Assembly (NCBI RefSeq): GCF_000017505.1
Contig: NC_009675.1
Location: 3,667,001-3,731,000 of the forward strand
Origin: Anaeromyxobacter sp. Fw109-5
GTDB taxonomy: Bacteria > Myxococcota > Myxococcia > Myxococcales > Anaeromyxobacteraceae
Reading direction: 5' to 3'
Length of the DNA: 64,000 nt
The position numbers and the translations under genes were made by a program. The notes under the pieces were generated by a model. The model made no database searches and was not told the origin of the DNA. It saw only the letters and a list, made by a program, of their open reading frames with translations. Shown here in pieces: positions 25,244-35,316 of the stretch. Positions within the stretch are counted from its first letter, which is position 1. Every line of letters starts with the position of its first letter.

Positions 25244-27322
25244 TCACCACACCCGTACGCGCTCGCCGGGCGCGAGGTAGAGGGCGTCCCCGGGCTGGAC
25301 GTCGAAGGCGGCGTACCAGGGGTCGAGGTTCCGCACGGTCAGGGCGCGATAGCGGCCTGGGGCGTGTCCGTCGGTGAGGAGCTGCCGTCGCAGGGCGGCT
25401 TCACGCGGCTTCGTCTGCCAGGTCTGGGCGTAGGCGACGAAGAACTGCTGCTCGCCGTCGAGGCCGCCGACCCGGGGAGGTGTCTCCCCGCCGAGTGAGG
25501 CGCGCCACGCGTCGTGAGCGGCCGCCAGCCCGGCGAGGTCGGCGATGTTCTCACCCAGCGTGAGCTTCCCGTCGACCGCGGCATCCGGGAACGGCCGGTA
25601 CGCGTCGTACTGGGCGGCGAGCTGCCGGCCCTCCGCCTGGAAACGCGCGAGATCGGCCGGCGACCACCAGCTCTCGAGCTCGCCGCGCGCGTCGAAGAGC
25701 GCGCCCTGGTCGTCGAAGCTGTGGCTGAGCTCGTGGCCGATGACGGAGCCGATGGACGCGTACTTCACCGCCGCCGTCGCCTGGCGATCGTAGAAGGGCG
25801 GCTCCAGGAACCCCGCCGGGAAGTTGAGCGCGTTGCGAACCGGGAGGTTCACCGCGTTCACGGTGTGCGGGAGCATGCACCACTCGCCGCGGTCGGGTGC
25901 CTTGCCGAGCTTGGCGAGCTGGCGGCGGTACTCGAAGAGCTCCGCGCGCTCCACGTTGCCGAGGAGGTCTCCCTTCACGATCTCGAGGCCGCCGTGATCG
26001 GTCCACCGGTCGGGGTAGCCGATGCCGACCTCGATCACCGCCAGCTTCTCCTTGGCGCGCGCCTTGGTGGTGGCCGTCATCCAGTCGAGCGCGTCGATGC
26101 GCCGGGCGAACGCCGCGCGGATGTTCCGCTCCATCGCCTGGATCTCGGCCTTCGCCTCGGGCGGGAAGTGCTTCTGGACGTAGAGGCGCCCGACGGCCTC
26201 GCCCAGCGCGAGGTCGACGACGCCGAGCCCGCGCTTCCAGCGGGCGCGCTGCTGCGGCGTGCCGGTGAGCGCCGTGCCGTGGAACGCGAACGACTCGGCG
26301 GCGAAGGCCTTCGACAGGAACGGCGCCGCGCGCTCGAGGGCGCGGGCCGCGAGATAGTCCTTCCAGGTGGCGAGCGGCGCGCTCTTCACGAGCGCCGCGA
26401 GCCCGGAGACGGCGGTGGGCTGCCAGACGATGAACCGGGGCTGCCCCTCGAGCCCCGCGGCGCCCAGGAACGCGCCCCAGTCCATTCCCGGCGCTTGCCG
26501 CTCGAGCTCCGCCCGCGTCCACGGGTGGTTCCCCTTCTGCACGTCGCCCGCGTCCTGCCGCGACCCGTGGGCCTTCGCGAGCTCGGTCTCGAACGCCAGC
26601 ACGCGCTGCGCGCGCGCCGCGGCGTCCGGGAACCCGGCGAGCCCGAACATCTCCTCGAGGTGCGCGAGGTACTTCGCCCGGAGCGCGGCCTGCCGCGGCG
26701 AGCGGTCGAGGTAGTAGTCGCGGTCCGGCAGCCCGAGGCCGCCCTGCACGAGGTAGACGGTGTTGCGCGACGGCTCGTTCAGGTCCTGCTCGATCCAGAC
26801 GCCCAGCGGACGCGGGGTCGTCAGGTCCGTGCAGTTGAAGATGTCCACGTCCGCGCGCACGGTCGCGCCGAGCTCCGCGGCCAGCGCCCGGGCGTCGGCG
26901 AGCGCCGCGATGCGGGCGAGCGCAGGGCGGAGCGGGTCCAGCCCCCTCGCCTCGATGCCGGCCTCGTCCATGAAGCTCGCGTAGAGGTCGCCGATCTTGC
27001 GCGCGTCGGAGCCGGCCGGCGCGTCGCCGCGCGCGGCCTCTTCCACGATCGCGCGGGTGCGCGCCTCCACCGTCTCGAAGACGCGCAGGGACGCGCCCGT
27101 GCTCGCCCGGTCCGGCGGGATCTCCGCCGTCCGCGTGAAGGTGCCGTTGGCGTAGGCGTAGAAGTCCATGCCCGGCTTCACGGCGGGGTCCATCGCGGCG
27201 AGGTCGACGCCGCGGGCGGAGGCGGGCTGCGCCGGCGGGACGGCCTCGGCGGGGACCGGCTTCTTGCCGGCGCAGGCGGCGAGCGCGGCGAGGGAGAGGA
27301 CCAGGGCGGCGCGCAGGATCAC
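25244..27322 (-). CDS. M13 family zinc metallopeptidase, lipoprotein
   Basis: The 692-residue protein starts at a GTG that leaves a compact lipoprotein signal ending L-A-A-L-A-A-C (C17). The neprilysin-type active site is H-E-L-S-H (530-534) with the third ligand in G-E-N-I-A-D (E591). The substrate-backbone motif of M13, N-A-V-N-L-P, is present upstream (human neprilysin N-A-Y-Y). The family's C-terminal C-x-x-W is V-R-V-W here, so the usual Cys is missing. It is a periplasmic or outer-membrane-anchored oligopeptidase. Upstream in-frame codons to 27394 exist but would spoil the signal. Confidence 0.93.
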   Translation of the reverse strand: MILRAALVLSLAALAACAGKKPVPAEAVPPAQPASARGVDLAAMDPAVKPGMDFYAYANGTFTRTAEIPPDRASTGASLRVFETVEARTRAIVEEAARGDAPAGSDARKIGDLYASFMDEAGIEARGLDPLRPALARIAALADARALAAELGATVRADVDIFNCTDLTTPRPLGVWIEQDLNEPSRNTVYLVQGGLGLPDRDYYLDRSPRQAALRAKYLAHLEEMFGLAGFPDAAARAQRVLAFETELAKAHGSRQDAGDVQKGNHPWTRAELERQAPGMDWGAFLGAAGLEGQPRFIVWQPTAVSGLAALVKSAPLATWKDYLAARALERAAPFLSKAFAAESFAFHGTALTGTPQQRARWKRGLGVVDLALGEAVGRLYVQKHFPPEAKAEIQAMERNIRAAFARRIDALDWMTATTKARAKEKLAVIEVGIGYPDRWTDHGGLEIVKGDLLGNVERAELFEYRRQLAKLGKAPDRGEWCMLPHTVNAVNLPVRNALNFPAGFLEPPFYDRQATAAVKYASIGSVIGHELSHSFDDQGALFDARGELESWWSPADLARFQAEGRQLAAQYDAYRPFPDAAVDGKLTLGENIADLAGLAAAHDAWRASLGGETPPRVGGLDGEQQFFVAYAQTWQTKPREAALRRQLLTDGHAPGRYRALTVRNLDPWYAAFDVQPGDALYLAPGERVRVW

Positions 27323-27517
27323 GGGTGGCCTCGGGGATGCGCAGGGTCGATGGCCCGGCGGGTGCCCGCCGGGCGCGGGAGCGGATTCTGTCACCGCCCC
27401 GGCGCGAAAGCTGCGAATTCCGACGGGTCGCGTGTCACTCCGGAACCGCTCCGCCCTTCCTTCGTCGGCGTCACCCCGAGTGATGCGTCACCGAGGCCGA
27501 CCGGCCAGGCCGATCGT

Positions 27518-28000
27518 TCAGGCACTTCGGCCGGAAGGGTGGACGGGATCGACCCACCTGACTTCCTCCGGCGGCTCGACGGCGGGGAGCTCGAGGTTCA
27601 CGACGACGGGCGTCTGATCGCTCCGCACGACCACGCAGCTCAGCGGCTCGTCCGCGCTGGCGTTGATCTCCTGGTGGGGCACGAAGGGCGGCACGTAGAT
27701 GAAGTCGCCGGGGCCTGCGTCGGCGACGAACTCCAGCCGGTCGCCCCACCGCATGCGGGCGTGCCCGCTCACGACGTAGATGACGCTCTCCAGCGCCCCG
27801 TGATGGTGGGCCCCCGTCCTCGCGTTCGGATGGATGACGGCCGTACCGGCCCAGAGCTTCTGCGCCCCGGCGCGGGCATGGTCGATCGCCGAGGCGCGGG
27901 TCATGCCGGCGGTCTGCGGGGTGTTCAGGTCGAGCTCGCCGGCGTGGACGATGCGCACCCCATGTTCGCGCCAGCTGGACGTGGCGGGTTCGGGCGTCAT
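27518..28000 (-). CDS. Cupin domain protein
   Basis: The 160-residue protein starts at an ATG after GGGAGGGACC. The single cupin has motif 1 T-G-A-H-H-H-G-A-L-E (H65-H67, E71) and motif 2 P-G-D-F-I-Y-V-P-P-F-V-P-H (H109), a full metal set. Such stand-alone cupins can be dioxygenases, isomerases or binding proteins. Nothing nearby points to a substrate. It stands alone upstream of the peptidase gene, about 195 bases away. Confidence 0.88.
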   Translation of the reverse strand: MTPEPATSSWREHGVRIVHAGELDLNTPQTAGMTRASAIDHARAGAQKLWAGTAVIHPNARTGAHHHGALESVIYVVSGHARMRWGDRLEFVADAGPGDFIYVPPFVPHQEINASADEPLSCVVVRSDQTPVVVNLELPAVEPPEEVRWVDPVHPSGRSA

Positions 28001-28148
28001 GATGGGTCCCTCCCGCGCTTGTCTTTGCCGCCGGAGCGCGCGGCCGCAACCGGCTGCACGCGCCTGGCGAGCCCACGGCGCCTACGGCCGCCGGGCCCCC
28101 CCGAACACGCTGGCGATCTCCTCGGGGCGAGGTCCACGCCAGAGAGGG

Positions 28149-28361
28149 TCACGGCGCAAGTCCCCCGGGCGTGGGCAGCCCGAGGACGTGCTCGCGCCGG
28201 GCAGTGCTGGCGTCCAGGCCAACCTGCCGGAGCGCGTCCTTGAGGTTCCACCAGGCTCGAACCAGCCGGCGCCAGCGCGCGGGAGTGCAGTCGCGGCGGG
28301 CGGCCGAGAGGGCGTGATGGTACGTCGTGCGAGCGAGCGTCACTCGCGCTTGCGAGGTCAC
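28149..28361 (-). CDS. Small basic protein, hypothetical
   Basis: The 70-residue product is supported by a GTG start with a strong GGAAGGAGGCTCG site and by third-position GC bias. It is Arg-rich and helical (W-R-R-L-V-R-A-W-W-N-L-K-D-A-L), with one Cys and a Pro/Gly tail. No family is recognisable. It is divergent from the VOC gene. Confidence 0.5.
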   Translation of the reverse strand: MTSQARVTLARTTYHHALSAARRDCTPARWRRLVRAWWNLKDALRQVGLDASTARREHVLGLPTPGGLAP

Positions 28362-28673
28362 CGAGCCTCCTTCCGGATGTGTGGGACGGGACGAGGTGTG
28401 CAGGTCCAAGACAATCTCGACGTTGGGTCCGCGAGGCGCAACGCCAGCGCGCCGCGCGGCTCCCGTGGTTCGGGAGGGGACCCGGGACCGGTCGGTCGTC
28501 CGGACGGGCTGGGGATCGAGCGTGAGGCGGCGAGTCGGCTCTCAGGCCCAGGGGCCCGACCGTCGACGCGCGCTTCGCTCCTTCGGGGAGATCGCACGCG
28601 GCCACGCCCGTATCACCACGGAGCGCCGATGAGCTCGAGCATCCTCAACGGTCCAACCCTGAAAGGAGGGGTC
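28362..28673. other. Intergenic region upstream of VOC gene
   Basis: This 312-base gap holds the divergent promoters of the small basic protein and the VOC gene. I see no repeat, RNA gene or operator. The last bases contain an in-frame alternative ATG for the VOC gene at 28629 with a weak ribosome site. Confidence 0.4.
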
Positions 28674-29045
28674 ATGTTCAGGGACTCGAAGGCGTTCAGC
28701 AGTTTCGCCGTACCCGACGTGGAGAAGGCTCGTGCGTTCTACGGCGACACGCTCGGGCTGAAGACGTCCATGGAGAACGGGCTCCTGACGCTGCACCTCG
28801 CGGGTGACCGGCCCACGCTGGTCTACCCCAAGCCGGATCACGCGCCGGCGACCTACACGATCCTGAACTTCCCGGTGGATGACATCGACGAGGCCGTCGA
28901 CGCGCTGTCCGCGCGGGGGATCCGGCTCGAGCGCTACGAGGGATTCGATCAGGACGAGAAGGGCATCTCCCGCCGCGAGGGTCCCTACATCGCGTGGTTC
29001 AAGGACCCCGCCGGCAACGTCCTGTCCGTGCTCCAGGAGAAGTGA
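28674..29045 (+). CDS. VOC family (glyoxalase/dioxygenase-like) protein
   Basis: The 123-residue protein starts at an ATG with AAAGGAGGGG, the best ribosome site in the region. It has two beta-alpha-beta-beta-beta repeats typical of the vicinal-oxygen-chelate fold (F-A-V-P-D-V-E-K-A-R-A-F-Y and the end W-F-K-D-P-A-G-N-V-L-S-V-L). Relatives include glyoxalase I, extradiol dioxygenases and antibiotic-binding proteins. The motif set does not fix the reaction. It lies 156 bases before the P-type ATPase. Confidence 0.88.
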   Translation: MFRDSKAFSSFAVPDVEKARAFYGDTLGLKTSMENGLLTLHLAGDRPTLVYPKPDHAPATYTILNFPVDDIDEAVDALSARGIRLERYEGFDQDEKGISRREGPYIAWFKDPAGNVLSVLQEK

Positions 29046-29201
29046 CGCGCGACCCGCGGCGACGTGTCGCTCATGGGCCGGGGCTCGGGACGTCGTCGGG
29101 CGGCTGCCCTTCCGTGCTCTACACGCGTCCCCCGGCAGGGCGTACGCTCATCGGCGCCCGCATCACCTCGGCAGCCTCTGGCCGACGGTCGCGAGCGACG
29201 C

Positions 29202-32042
29202 ATGGCCGCGAACTCGGATGCCCTCGCCGCGCGGGAGGAGCCGCTCCCGCCCTACCGGCGCCTCGCGGCGGAGGTGATCGCCTCGCTCGGCAGCGACGCC
29301 CGCCGCGGCCTCTCCTCCGCCGAGGCCGGGGCCCGGCTCGGGCGCCACGGCCGCAACGAGCTGCCCGCGCCGCCGCCGGTCCCGGCCTGGCGCCGCTTCC
29401 TCGCGCAGTTCAGGGACGTCCTGACGGTCCTCCTCCTCGTCGCGACCGCGATCTCGCTCGTCGCCTGGTGGATCGAGCGCGAGTCGTCCATCCCCTACGA
29501 GGCGCTCACCATCCTCGCGATCGTGATCGTGAACGGCGTGCTCGGGTTCGTCCAGGAGGGCCGGGCCGAGCAGGCGGTCGCGGCCCTCCGGGCCATGTCC
29601 GCCCCGAACGCACGCGTGCTCAGGGACGGGGAGCAGCGCGTGGTGCCGACGGCGGAGCTCGTGCCGGGCGACGTCCTCCTGCTCGAGGAGGGTGACACTC
29701 TCCCCGCCGACGCGAGGGTGCTGCAGGCCATCGCGCTGCGCGTCGCCGAGGCGTCCCTGACCGGCGAGAGCACGCCCGTGTCCAAGGACGAGGGTCTCCT
29801 CGACCAGGAGGTCGCGATCGCCGACCGGCGCAACATGGTCTTCAGCGGGACCGCGATCGCCTCGGGCCGCGGCCGCGCGCTCGTCACGGCCACCGGCCCG
29901 GCGACCGAGATCGGGAGGATCGCCGGCTCGCTCGTGGCGACGAAGGACGTCGAGTCCCCGCTGCAGAAGGAGCTCGACCGGACCGGCAGGCTCCTCGGGC
30001 TCGCCGTGATCGGGATCGCCATCGTCGTCAGCGTGACCATCCTCCTCACGGAGGAGCTGCGGTCGCTGACCGACGCCGTGGACGTGCTCCTGCTCGCGGT
30101 GTCGCTGGCGGTCGCGGCGGTGCCGGAGGGTCTCACCGCGATCACCACGGTCGTGCTGTCGCTCGGGACGCAGCGCATGGCGCGGCGGAACGTCATCGTC
30201 CGCAAGCTCGCCGCGGTCGAGACCCTCGGCTCGACCACGACCATCTGCTCGGACAAGACCGGGACGCTGACCCGCAACGAGATGACGGTCCGCACCGTCG
30301 TCACGGCGAGCGGCGCGGCCGACCTGACCGGCACCGGCTACGAGCCGGCGGGCGAGCTGCGGCAGGACGGCGCGCCGGTCTCCGACCCTTCGCTGCTGGA
30401 GGAGATCGAGTGGCTCCTCGCCGCCGGCGACCTCGCGAGCAACGCGGAGCTCGCGCAGCGGGACGGCCGCTGGACGATCCAGGGCGACCCGACGGAGGGC
30501 GCGCTGCTCGTGGCGGCCCGCAAGGTCGGTGGGAAGGCCGCGCAGCACCGCCAACGGTTCACGCGCGTCGGCGAGGTGCCCTTCTCCGCGGAGCGGAAGC
30601 GCATGAGCACTGCGCACGTGGACGCCGAGGACGAGCAGCGCGTGCTCGTGGTCTCGAAGGGCGCGCCCGACATCCTCCTCGCGCGCTGCTCGGCCGAGCG
30701 GGTGGGCGGCGGCACGCGTCCGCTCGGGCGGGAGCGCCGCGAGCAGATCGCGCGGACCGTGGAGGGGCTGGGCTCCGCCGCGCTGCGGACGCTGGGGGTC
30801 GCCTATCGCACCCTCGGGCGCGAAGCCGTGACCGGCGAGCTCTCCGACGAGGTGGAGCAGGCGCTCGTGTGGCTCGGCGTGGTCGGGATGATCGACCCTC
30901 CCCGGCCCGAGGCCCGCGCCTCGGTGGACGAGGCGCGGCGGGCGGGCGTCCGGCCCATCCTGATCACCGGGGATCACCCGGCGACGGCCGCGGCGATCGC
31001 GGCCGAGCTCGGGATCTCGGAGAAGGGCGCCCGCTCGATCGGCGGAGCGCAGCTCGAAGACATGGACGACGCCGAGCTACGCGAGGCCGTCCGCGAGGTC
31101 TCGGTCTTCGCCCGGGTCGCGCCGGATCACAAGCTGCGCATCATCCACGCGCTCCACGCGAACGGCGAGATCGCCGCGATGACCGGGGACGGCGTGAACG
31201 ACGCCCCGGCGCTCAAGGCCGCCGACATCGGGGTGGCGATGGGCATCACCGGCACGGACGTGGCGAAGGGCGCGTCCGACATGATCCTCACCGACGACAA
31301 CTTCGCGTCGATCGTCTCGGCGATCGAGGAGGGGCGCTCGATCTTCGCCAACATCCAGCGCTTCCTCCGCTACCTGCTCTCGTCGAACGTCGGCGAGGTG
31401 CTGGTGATGTTCCTCGGGGTCGTGCTGGCCGGGACGATCGGCCTCACGCCGGAGGAGGGGTCGGTGCTCGTCGTCCCGCTCCTCGCCACCCAGATCCTGT
31501 GGATCAACCTCCTCACCGACTCGGGCCCGGCGCTCGCGCTGGGCGTCGAGCCGCCGGACCACGACGTCATGCTGCGGCCGCCGCGCGATCCCCGCAGCGG
31601 CGTGATCACCGGCCGGATGTGGGCGGACATCGCGCTCGTCGGCCTGGTGATGGCCGCCGGCACGCTCGGGGTGATGGACTGGGCGCTCCCCGGCGGGCTC
31701 GTGACCGGCGGCGAAGGGCGGAGCCTGCGCGACGCGCACACGCTCGCGTTCACGACGCTCGTGCTCTACCAGCTCTTCAACGCCCTCAACGCGCGGTCCG
31801 AAGACCGCAGCGCCTTCCACCGGCTCCTCGCGAACCGCTGGCTGTGGTTCGCGATCCTGCTCTCGGTCGCGCTGCAGGTCGCGGTGGTCTACGCGCCGTT
31901 CCTGCAGCGCGCGTTCCGCACCTCCCCCCTGTCGCCCGGCGACTGGCTCCTCTGCGCCGCCGTCGCGAGCACGGTCCTCTGGGCGATGGAGCTGAGGAAG
32001 CTCGCGACGCGGGGGCGCCGGACGTCGGCCGCACGCGCGTGA
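29202..32042 (+). CDS. P-type Ca2+ ATPase (type IIA)
   Basis: The 946-residue pump has the phosphorylation motif D-K-T-G-T-L-T (D351), the actuator T-G-E-S (187-190) and the hinge G-D-G-V-N-D-A-P. Ca2+ site residues look conserved with SERCA: V-P-E-G-L in M4 (E309), S-S-N-V-G-E in M5 and N-L-L-T-D in M6. Both SERCA-like sites seem present, so Ca2+ is favoured over Na+/K+ or Mn2+, though PMR1-like specificity is not excluded. It should export Ca2+ across the inner membrane. It reads toward nadB, 27 bases away, so the two may be co-transcribed without a functional link. Confidence 0.92.
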   Translation: MAANSDALAAREEPLPPYRRLAAEVIASLGSDARRGLSSAEAGARLGRHGRNELPAPPPVPAWRRFLAQFRDVLTVLLLVATAISLVAWWIERESSIPYEALTILAIVIVNGVLGFVQEGRAEQAVAALRAMSAPNARVLRDGEQRVVPTAELVPGDVLLLEEGDTLPADARVLQAIALRVAEASLTGESTPVSKDEGLLDQEVAIADRRNMVFSGTAIASGRGRALVTATGPATEIGRIAGSLVATKDVESPLQKELDRTGRLLGLAVIGIAIVVSVTILLTEELRSLTDAVDVLLLAVSLAVAAVPEGLTAITTVVLSLGTQRMARRNVIVRKLAAVETLGSTTTICSDKTGTLTRNEMTVRTVVTASGAADLTGTGYEPAGELRQDGAPVSDPSLLEEIEWLLAAGDLASNAELAQRDGRWTIQGDPTEGALLVAARKVGGKAAQHRQRFTRVGEVPFSAERKRMSTAHVDAEDEQRVLVVSKGAPDILLARCSAERVGGGTRPLGRERREQIARTVEGLGSAALRTLGVAYRTLGREAVTGELSDEVEQALVWLGVVGMIDPPRPEARASVDEARRAGVRPILITGDHPATAAAIAAELGISEKGARSIGGAQLEDMDDAELREAVREVSVFARVAPDHKLRIIHALHANGEIAAMTGDGVNDAPALKAADIGVAMGITGTDVAKGASDMILTDDNFASIVSAIEEGRSIFANIQRFLRYLLSSNVGEVLVMFLGVVLAGTIGLTPEEGSVLVVPLLATQILWINLLTDSGPALALGVEPPDHDVMLRPPRDPRSGVITGRMWADIALVGLVMAAGTLGVMDWALPGGLVTGGEGRSLRDAHTLAFTTLVLYQLFNALNARSEDRSAFHRLLANRWLWFAILLSVALQVAVVYAPFLQRAFRTSPLSPGDWLLCAAVASTVLWAMELRKLATRGRRTSAARA

Positions 32043-32069
32043 TCGAGCGGTGTGCTACATCGGACCTCC

Positions 32070-33674
32070 ATGGCACCCCTCATGGAACGCGAGCGCGTCG
32101 ACTTCCTCGTGCTCGGCGGCGGCGTCGCCGGCCTGACCTTCGCGCTGCAGGCCGTGAAGCACGGCTCGGTCCTCGTCCTCACGAAGCGCCAGCGCTGGGA
32201 GGGCTCCACGCAGTACGCCCAGGGCGGCGTCGCCTCCGTGCTCGGCCCCGACGACGACTTCGACCTCCACATCCAGGACACGCTCGTGGCGGGCGCGGGG
32301 CTCTGCAAGCGCGACGCGGTGGAGGTCACCGTCCGCGAGGGACCCGACCGGATCCGCTGGCTCCTCTCGCTGGGGCTCGACCTCGACCGCGAGGGCGACC
32401 GGCTCCACCTCACGCGCGAGGGCGGGCACTCGCGCCGGCGCATCGCCCACGCGAAGGACGCCACCGGCCGCGAGGTGGAGCGCGCGCTCCTCGCTGCCTG
32501 CGCGGCCGCCGGCATCCGCATCGTCGAGGACCAGATCGCCATCGACCTCGTCACGAGCGGCAAGCTCGGGCTGGGCGGGCCGAACCGGGCGCTCGGGGCC
32601 TACGTGCTCGACCGCGCCACCGGCGCCATCGCGACGGTCTCGGCGGCGGTGACGGTCCTCGCCACCGGCGGCGCGGGGAAGGTCTACCTCTACACGCCGA
32701 ACCCCGACGTCGCGACCGGCGACGGCATCGCCATGGCCTACCGGGCGGGCGCGGCGGTCGCGAACATGGAGTTCTTCCAGTTCCACCCCACCTGCCTCTA
32801 CCACCCGCAGGCGAAGAGCTACCTCATCAGCGAGGCCTGCCGAGGCGAGGGCGGCATCCTGCGCAACGGGGCGGGCGAGGCGTTCATGTCGCGCTACGAC
32901 CCGCGGCGGGAGCTGGCGCCGCGGGACGTGGTGGCGCGCTCCATCGACGCCGAGATGAAGCGCCGCGGCGACGACTGCGCCTTCCTCGACATGACGCACC
33001 TGCCGAAGAGCTTCCTCATCGAGCACTTCCCGAACATCTACGCGACCTGCAGGGAGTTCGGGATCGACCTGGCGGTGCAGCCCATCCCGGTGGTCCCCGC
33101 GGCGCACTACCTGTGCGGCGGCGTGGTCACGGACCTGCTCGGCCGCACCACCATCCCGCACCTCTACGCCATCGGCGAGGTCTCCTGCACCGGGCTCCAC
33201 GGCGCCAACCGGCTCGCCTCCAACTCGCTGCTGGAGGGGCTGGTGTTCGGCTGGCGCGCGGCCGCCGCCGCGGCGGAGGAGCTCGGCGCGACGAGCGGCG
33301 AGGCAGCTGCCGTCCCCGGCTGGAACCCCGGGGACGCCCTCGCGCCGGACGAGGGCGTGGTGGTGGCGCACAACTGGGACGAGGTGCGCCGCCTGATGTG
33401 GAACTACGTCGGCATCGTGCGGACCGAGAAGCGGCTCGCGCGCGCCCATGGCCGGCTCGAGATGCTGCGGGCCGAGATCCGGGATTACTACTGGCAGTAC
33501 CACGTGACGCCGGACCTGGTGGAGCTGCGCAACCTCGCCGACGTGGCGATGCTCATCGTGGCGTGCGCCCGCCAGCGCAAGGAATCACGGGGACTGCACT
33601 ACGTCCTCGACACCCCGAGGGCCGACGACCGGTGGCTGCGGGATACGGTGCTGACGCGCGGCGATCTCGAGTGA
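32070..33674 (+). CDS. nadB: L-aspartate oxidase
   Basis: The 534-residue flavoprotein oxidises L-aspartate to iminoaspartate, the first step of NAD synthesis. It has the N-terminal FAD fold L-G-G-G-V-A-G-L (15-22), the family's S-T-Q-Y-A-Q-G-G-V segment, E-F-F-Q-F-H-P-T, P-R-D-V-V-A-R with the catalytic Arg, and the C-terminal H-G-A-N-R-L-A-S-N-S-L-L-E-G. The start at 32070 is the most N-terminal ATG; M5 at 32082 is possible, and neither has a clear ribosome site. nadA and nadC are not in the window. It converges with the TPR pseudogene. Confidence 0.95.
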   Translation: MAPLMERERVDFLVLGGGVAGLTFALQAVKHGSVLVLTKRQRWEGSTQYAQGGVASVLGPDDDFDLHIQDTLVAGAGLCKRDAVEVTVREGPDRIRWLLSLGLDLDREGDRLHLTREGGHSRRRIAHAKDATGREVERALLAACAAAGIRIVEDQIAIDLVTSGKLGLGGPNRALGAYVLDRATGAIATVSAAVTVLATGGAGKVYLYTPNPDVATGDGIAMAYRAGAAVANMEFFQFHPTCLYHPQAKSYLISEACRGEGGILRNGAGEAFMSRYDPRRELAPRDVVARSIDAEMKRRGDDCAFLDMTHLPKSFLIEHFPNIYATCREFGIDLAVQPIPVVPAAHYLCGGVVTDLLGRTTIPHLYAIGEVSCTGLHGANRLASNSLLEGLVFGWRAAAAAAEELGATSGEAAAVPGWNPGDALAPDEGVVVAHNWDEVRRLMWNYVGIVRTEKRLARAHGRLEMLRAEIRDYYWQYHVTPDLVELRNLADVAMLIVACARQRKESRGLHYVLDTPRADDRWLRDTVLTRGDLE

Positions 33675-33705
33675 CGTGAGGGCCGCGGCGTCGCCGCTCG
33701 TGCGC

Positions 33706-35116
33706 TCAGCGTGCCCCGGCGAGCCGCGCCCTGAGCGCGCGCGCCTCCCGGAGCTCCGGGAGATCCGGATCCGCGGATCTCCAGAGCCGGAGGAGCGCCT
33801 CCGCCTCCTGCAGCGCCTCGTGCCGCCGCCCGAGCCGCTCGAGCGATCGCGCGGTGAACAGGAGGCTTCGCGGGTACACGAAGGCGTACTGCGGGAACTG
33901 CAGCGTGGGAGCGCGGAGCTCCCGCATCGCGCGCACGGTCTCCTCGTCGCGCCCGAGCTCCGAGAGGACCTCGCCGAGGAAGGACGACGCGAGCCGCCTG
34001 CTCATCGTCATCGAGCTGCCCCGGGCCGCGGCCTCGAGCCGCGCCACCGCCCGGACCCGATCGTCCCGTCGCCATGCCACGAGACCCTCGTGGAGCTCGC
34101 GGTCCGGGCCGGGCGGGAGACCGCGCGCGAGCTCCGCGCTGCGAGCGAGGTCGCCCGCGTACGCGAGCGGGAACGCCGCCAGGGCGCTGCCCCACCCGCG
34201 GGCTTCGAGCCGGAGCCGATCGCGGCCGGCCCCCGTGCGCGCGAGGGCCTCCAGCGCGAGCCGGTGGTAGCCCACCGGGTTCGCGGCGCGCTCCGCTGCC
34301 GGAATCCCCTCGAGGAGGCGCAGCAGGTCGCGGCGCTTCCCCTGCATCGCACGCACCTGGATCACCAGCGCGTATCCGCCGAGCCGCCAGTACGGGGGCA
34401 CGTCCCCGGCGAGGAGCCGCTGCCCCTCGGCTTCGGCCTCCTCGAGCCGATGGGCGAGGAGCAGCACCTGGGCGCCGTCCTTGATCGCCGCGGGGCCCCC
34501 GCCCGCCGTGGCCGCGCTCCGGAGTGCCCGGAGCGCCTCGTCCCACTCCCCCCTCGCCAGGTGCGCCCGGCCCAGTGCGCCGAAGGTGACCGGGCCCGGC
34601 GCCGCGTCGACCGCGCGCCGCGCCGACGCCAGAGCTCCTCCGGGCACCCGAGAGCCTCGAGGGCATCGAGCAGGTGGTTCAAGGGCGGGCCCCACCCCGG
34701 CCGCGCGTCGACTGCACGCTGGAAGAGCGGAACGGCACGGTCCACGTCTCCGGCGTGGAAGAGGTGGTCGGCCGCGAGGTAGAGCACGTCTGCGTCCTCG
34801 GGGTAGGCGTCGACGGCGTCGCGGTAGATGCGCCAGGCCGTCGCGTTCTCGCCACGCGCGTGCGCCACCCACCCCTCGACGAGGAGCCGCTCCTTCGCCG
34901 GGAGGCGAGCCCGGCCGCGAGCCAGCGCCTGCGCCGGAGCGCACCGCGGGTGCGCTCCCGCGAGGCCAGCACGCGGTCGGCCTCGAGCAGCCGCTCGAGG
35001 AGGACCTCGGCGTTCCGCGGGCGATCGTCCAGGGCGGAGATCCCCGGCGGTCCGGCGGTGCTCGCCACCGGCTTCTCGCCGGCCGGCTCGTCGCTCTCCC
35101 CGAGGCTGCGCGCCAC
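33706..35116 (-). pseudogene. Frameshifted TPR protein
   Basis: Three consecutive reading frames together spell one TPR-type protein. The first begins at a GTG (35116) after AGGGGGGT and carries a helix-rich head (R-N-A-E-V-L-L-E-R-L-L-E-A-D-R). The second, to about 34640, carries R-L-P-A-K-E-R-L-L-V-E-G-W and TPR helices (D-A-D-V-L-Y-L-A-A-D-H-L). The third carries the remaining TPRs to the stop at 33706. Switches fall near 34910-34935 and 34625-34645, in GC-rich stretches. Both shifts are in the same direction, so they do not restore each other. Either the gene is decaying or the assembly has two indels. The full protein would be about 470 residues, resembling TPR tails of myxobacterial kinases. 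Confidence 0.7.
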
Positions 35117-35316
35117 CCGGACCCCCCTGCCGCCACATCTAGCGGCCCTGCGTCCACGGATCACCGCCGCCGGCGGCTGGGACGGGCGAAGGCTCGCCGC
35201 CGGTCGGGACGGGCCGTGCGAGCGTGGCCCCGCCCGCCATGCGCCGCGGGGGGAGAGCCTCCGTAGGCCAGCTTTACGGCCGCCGTTCCGCGCGCACCGG
35301 GAGGCCCCGCCCCCCT

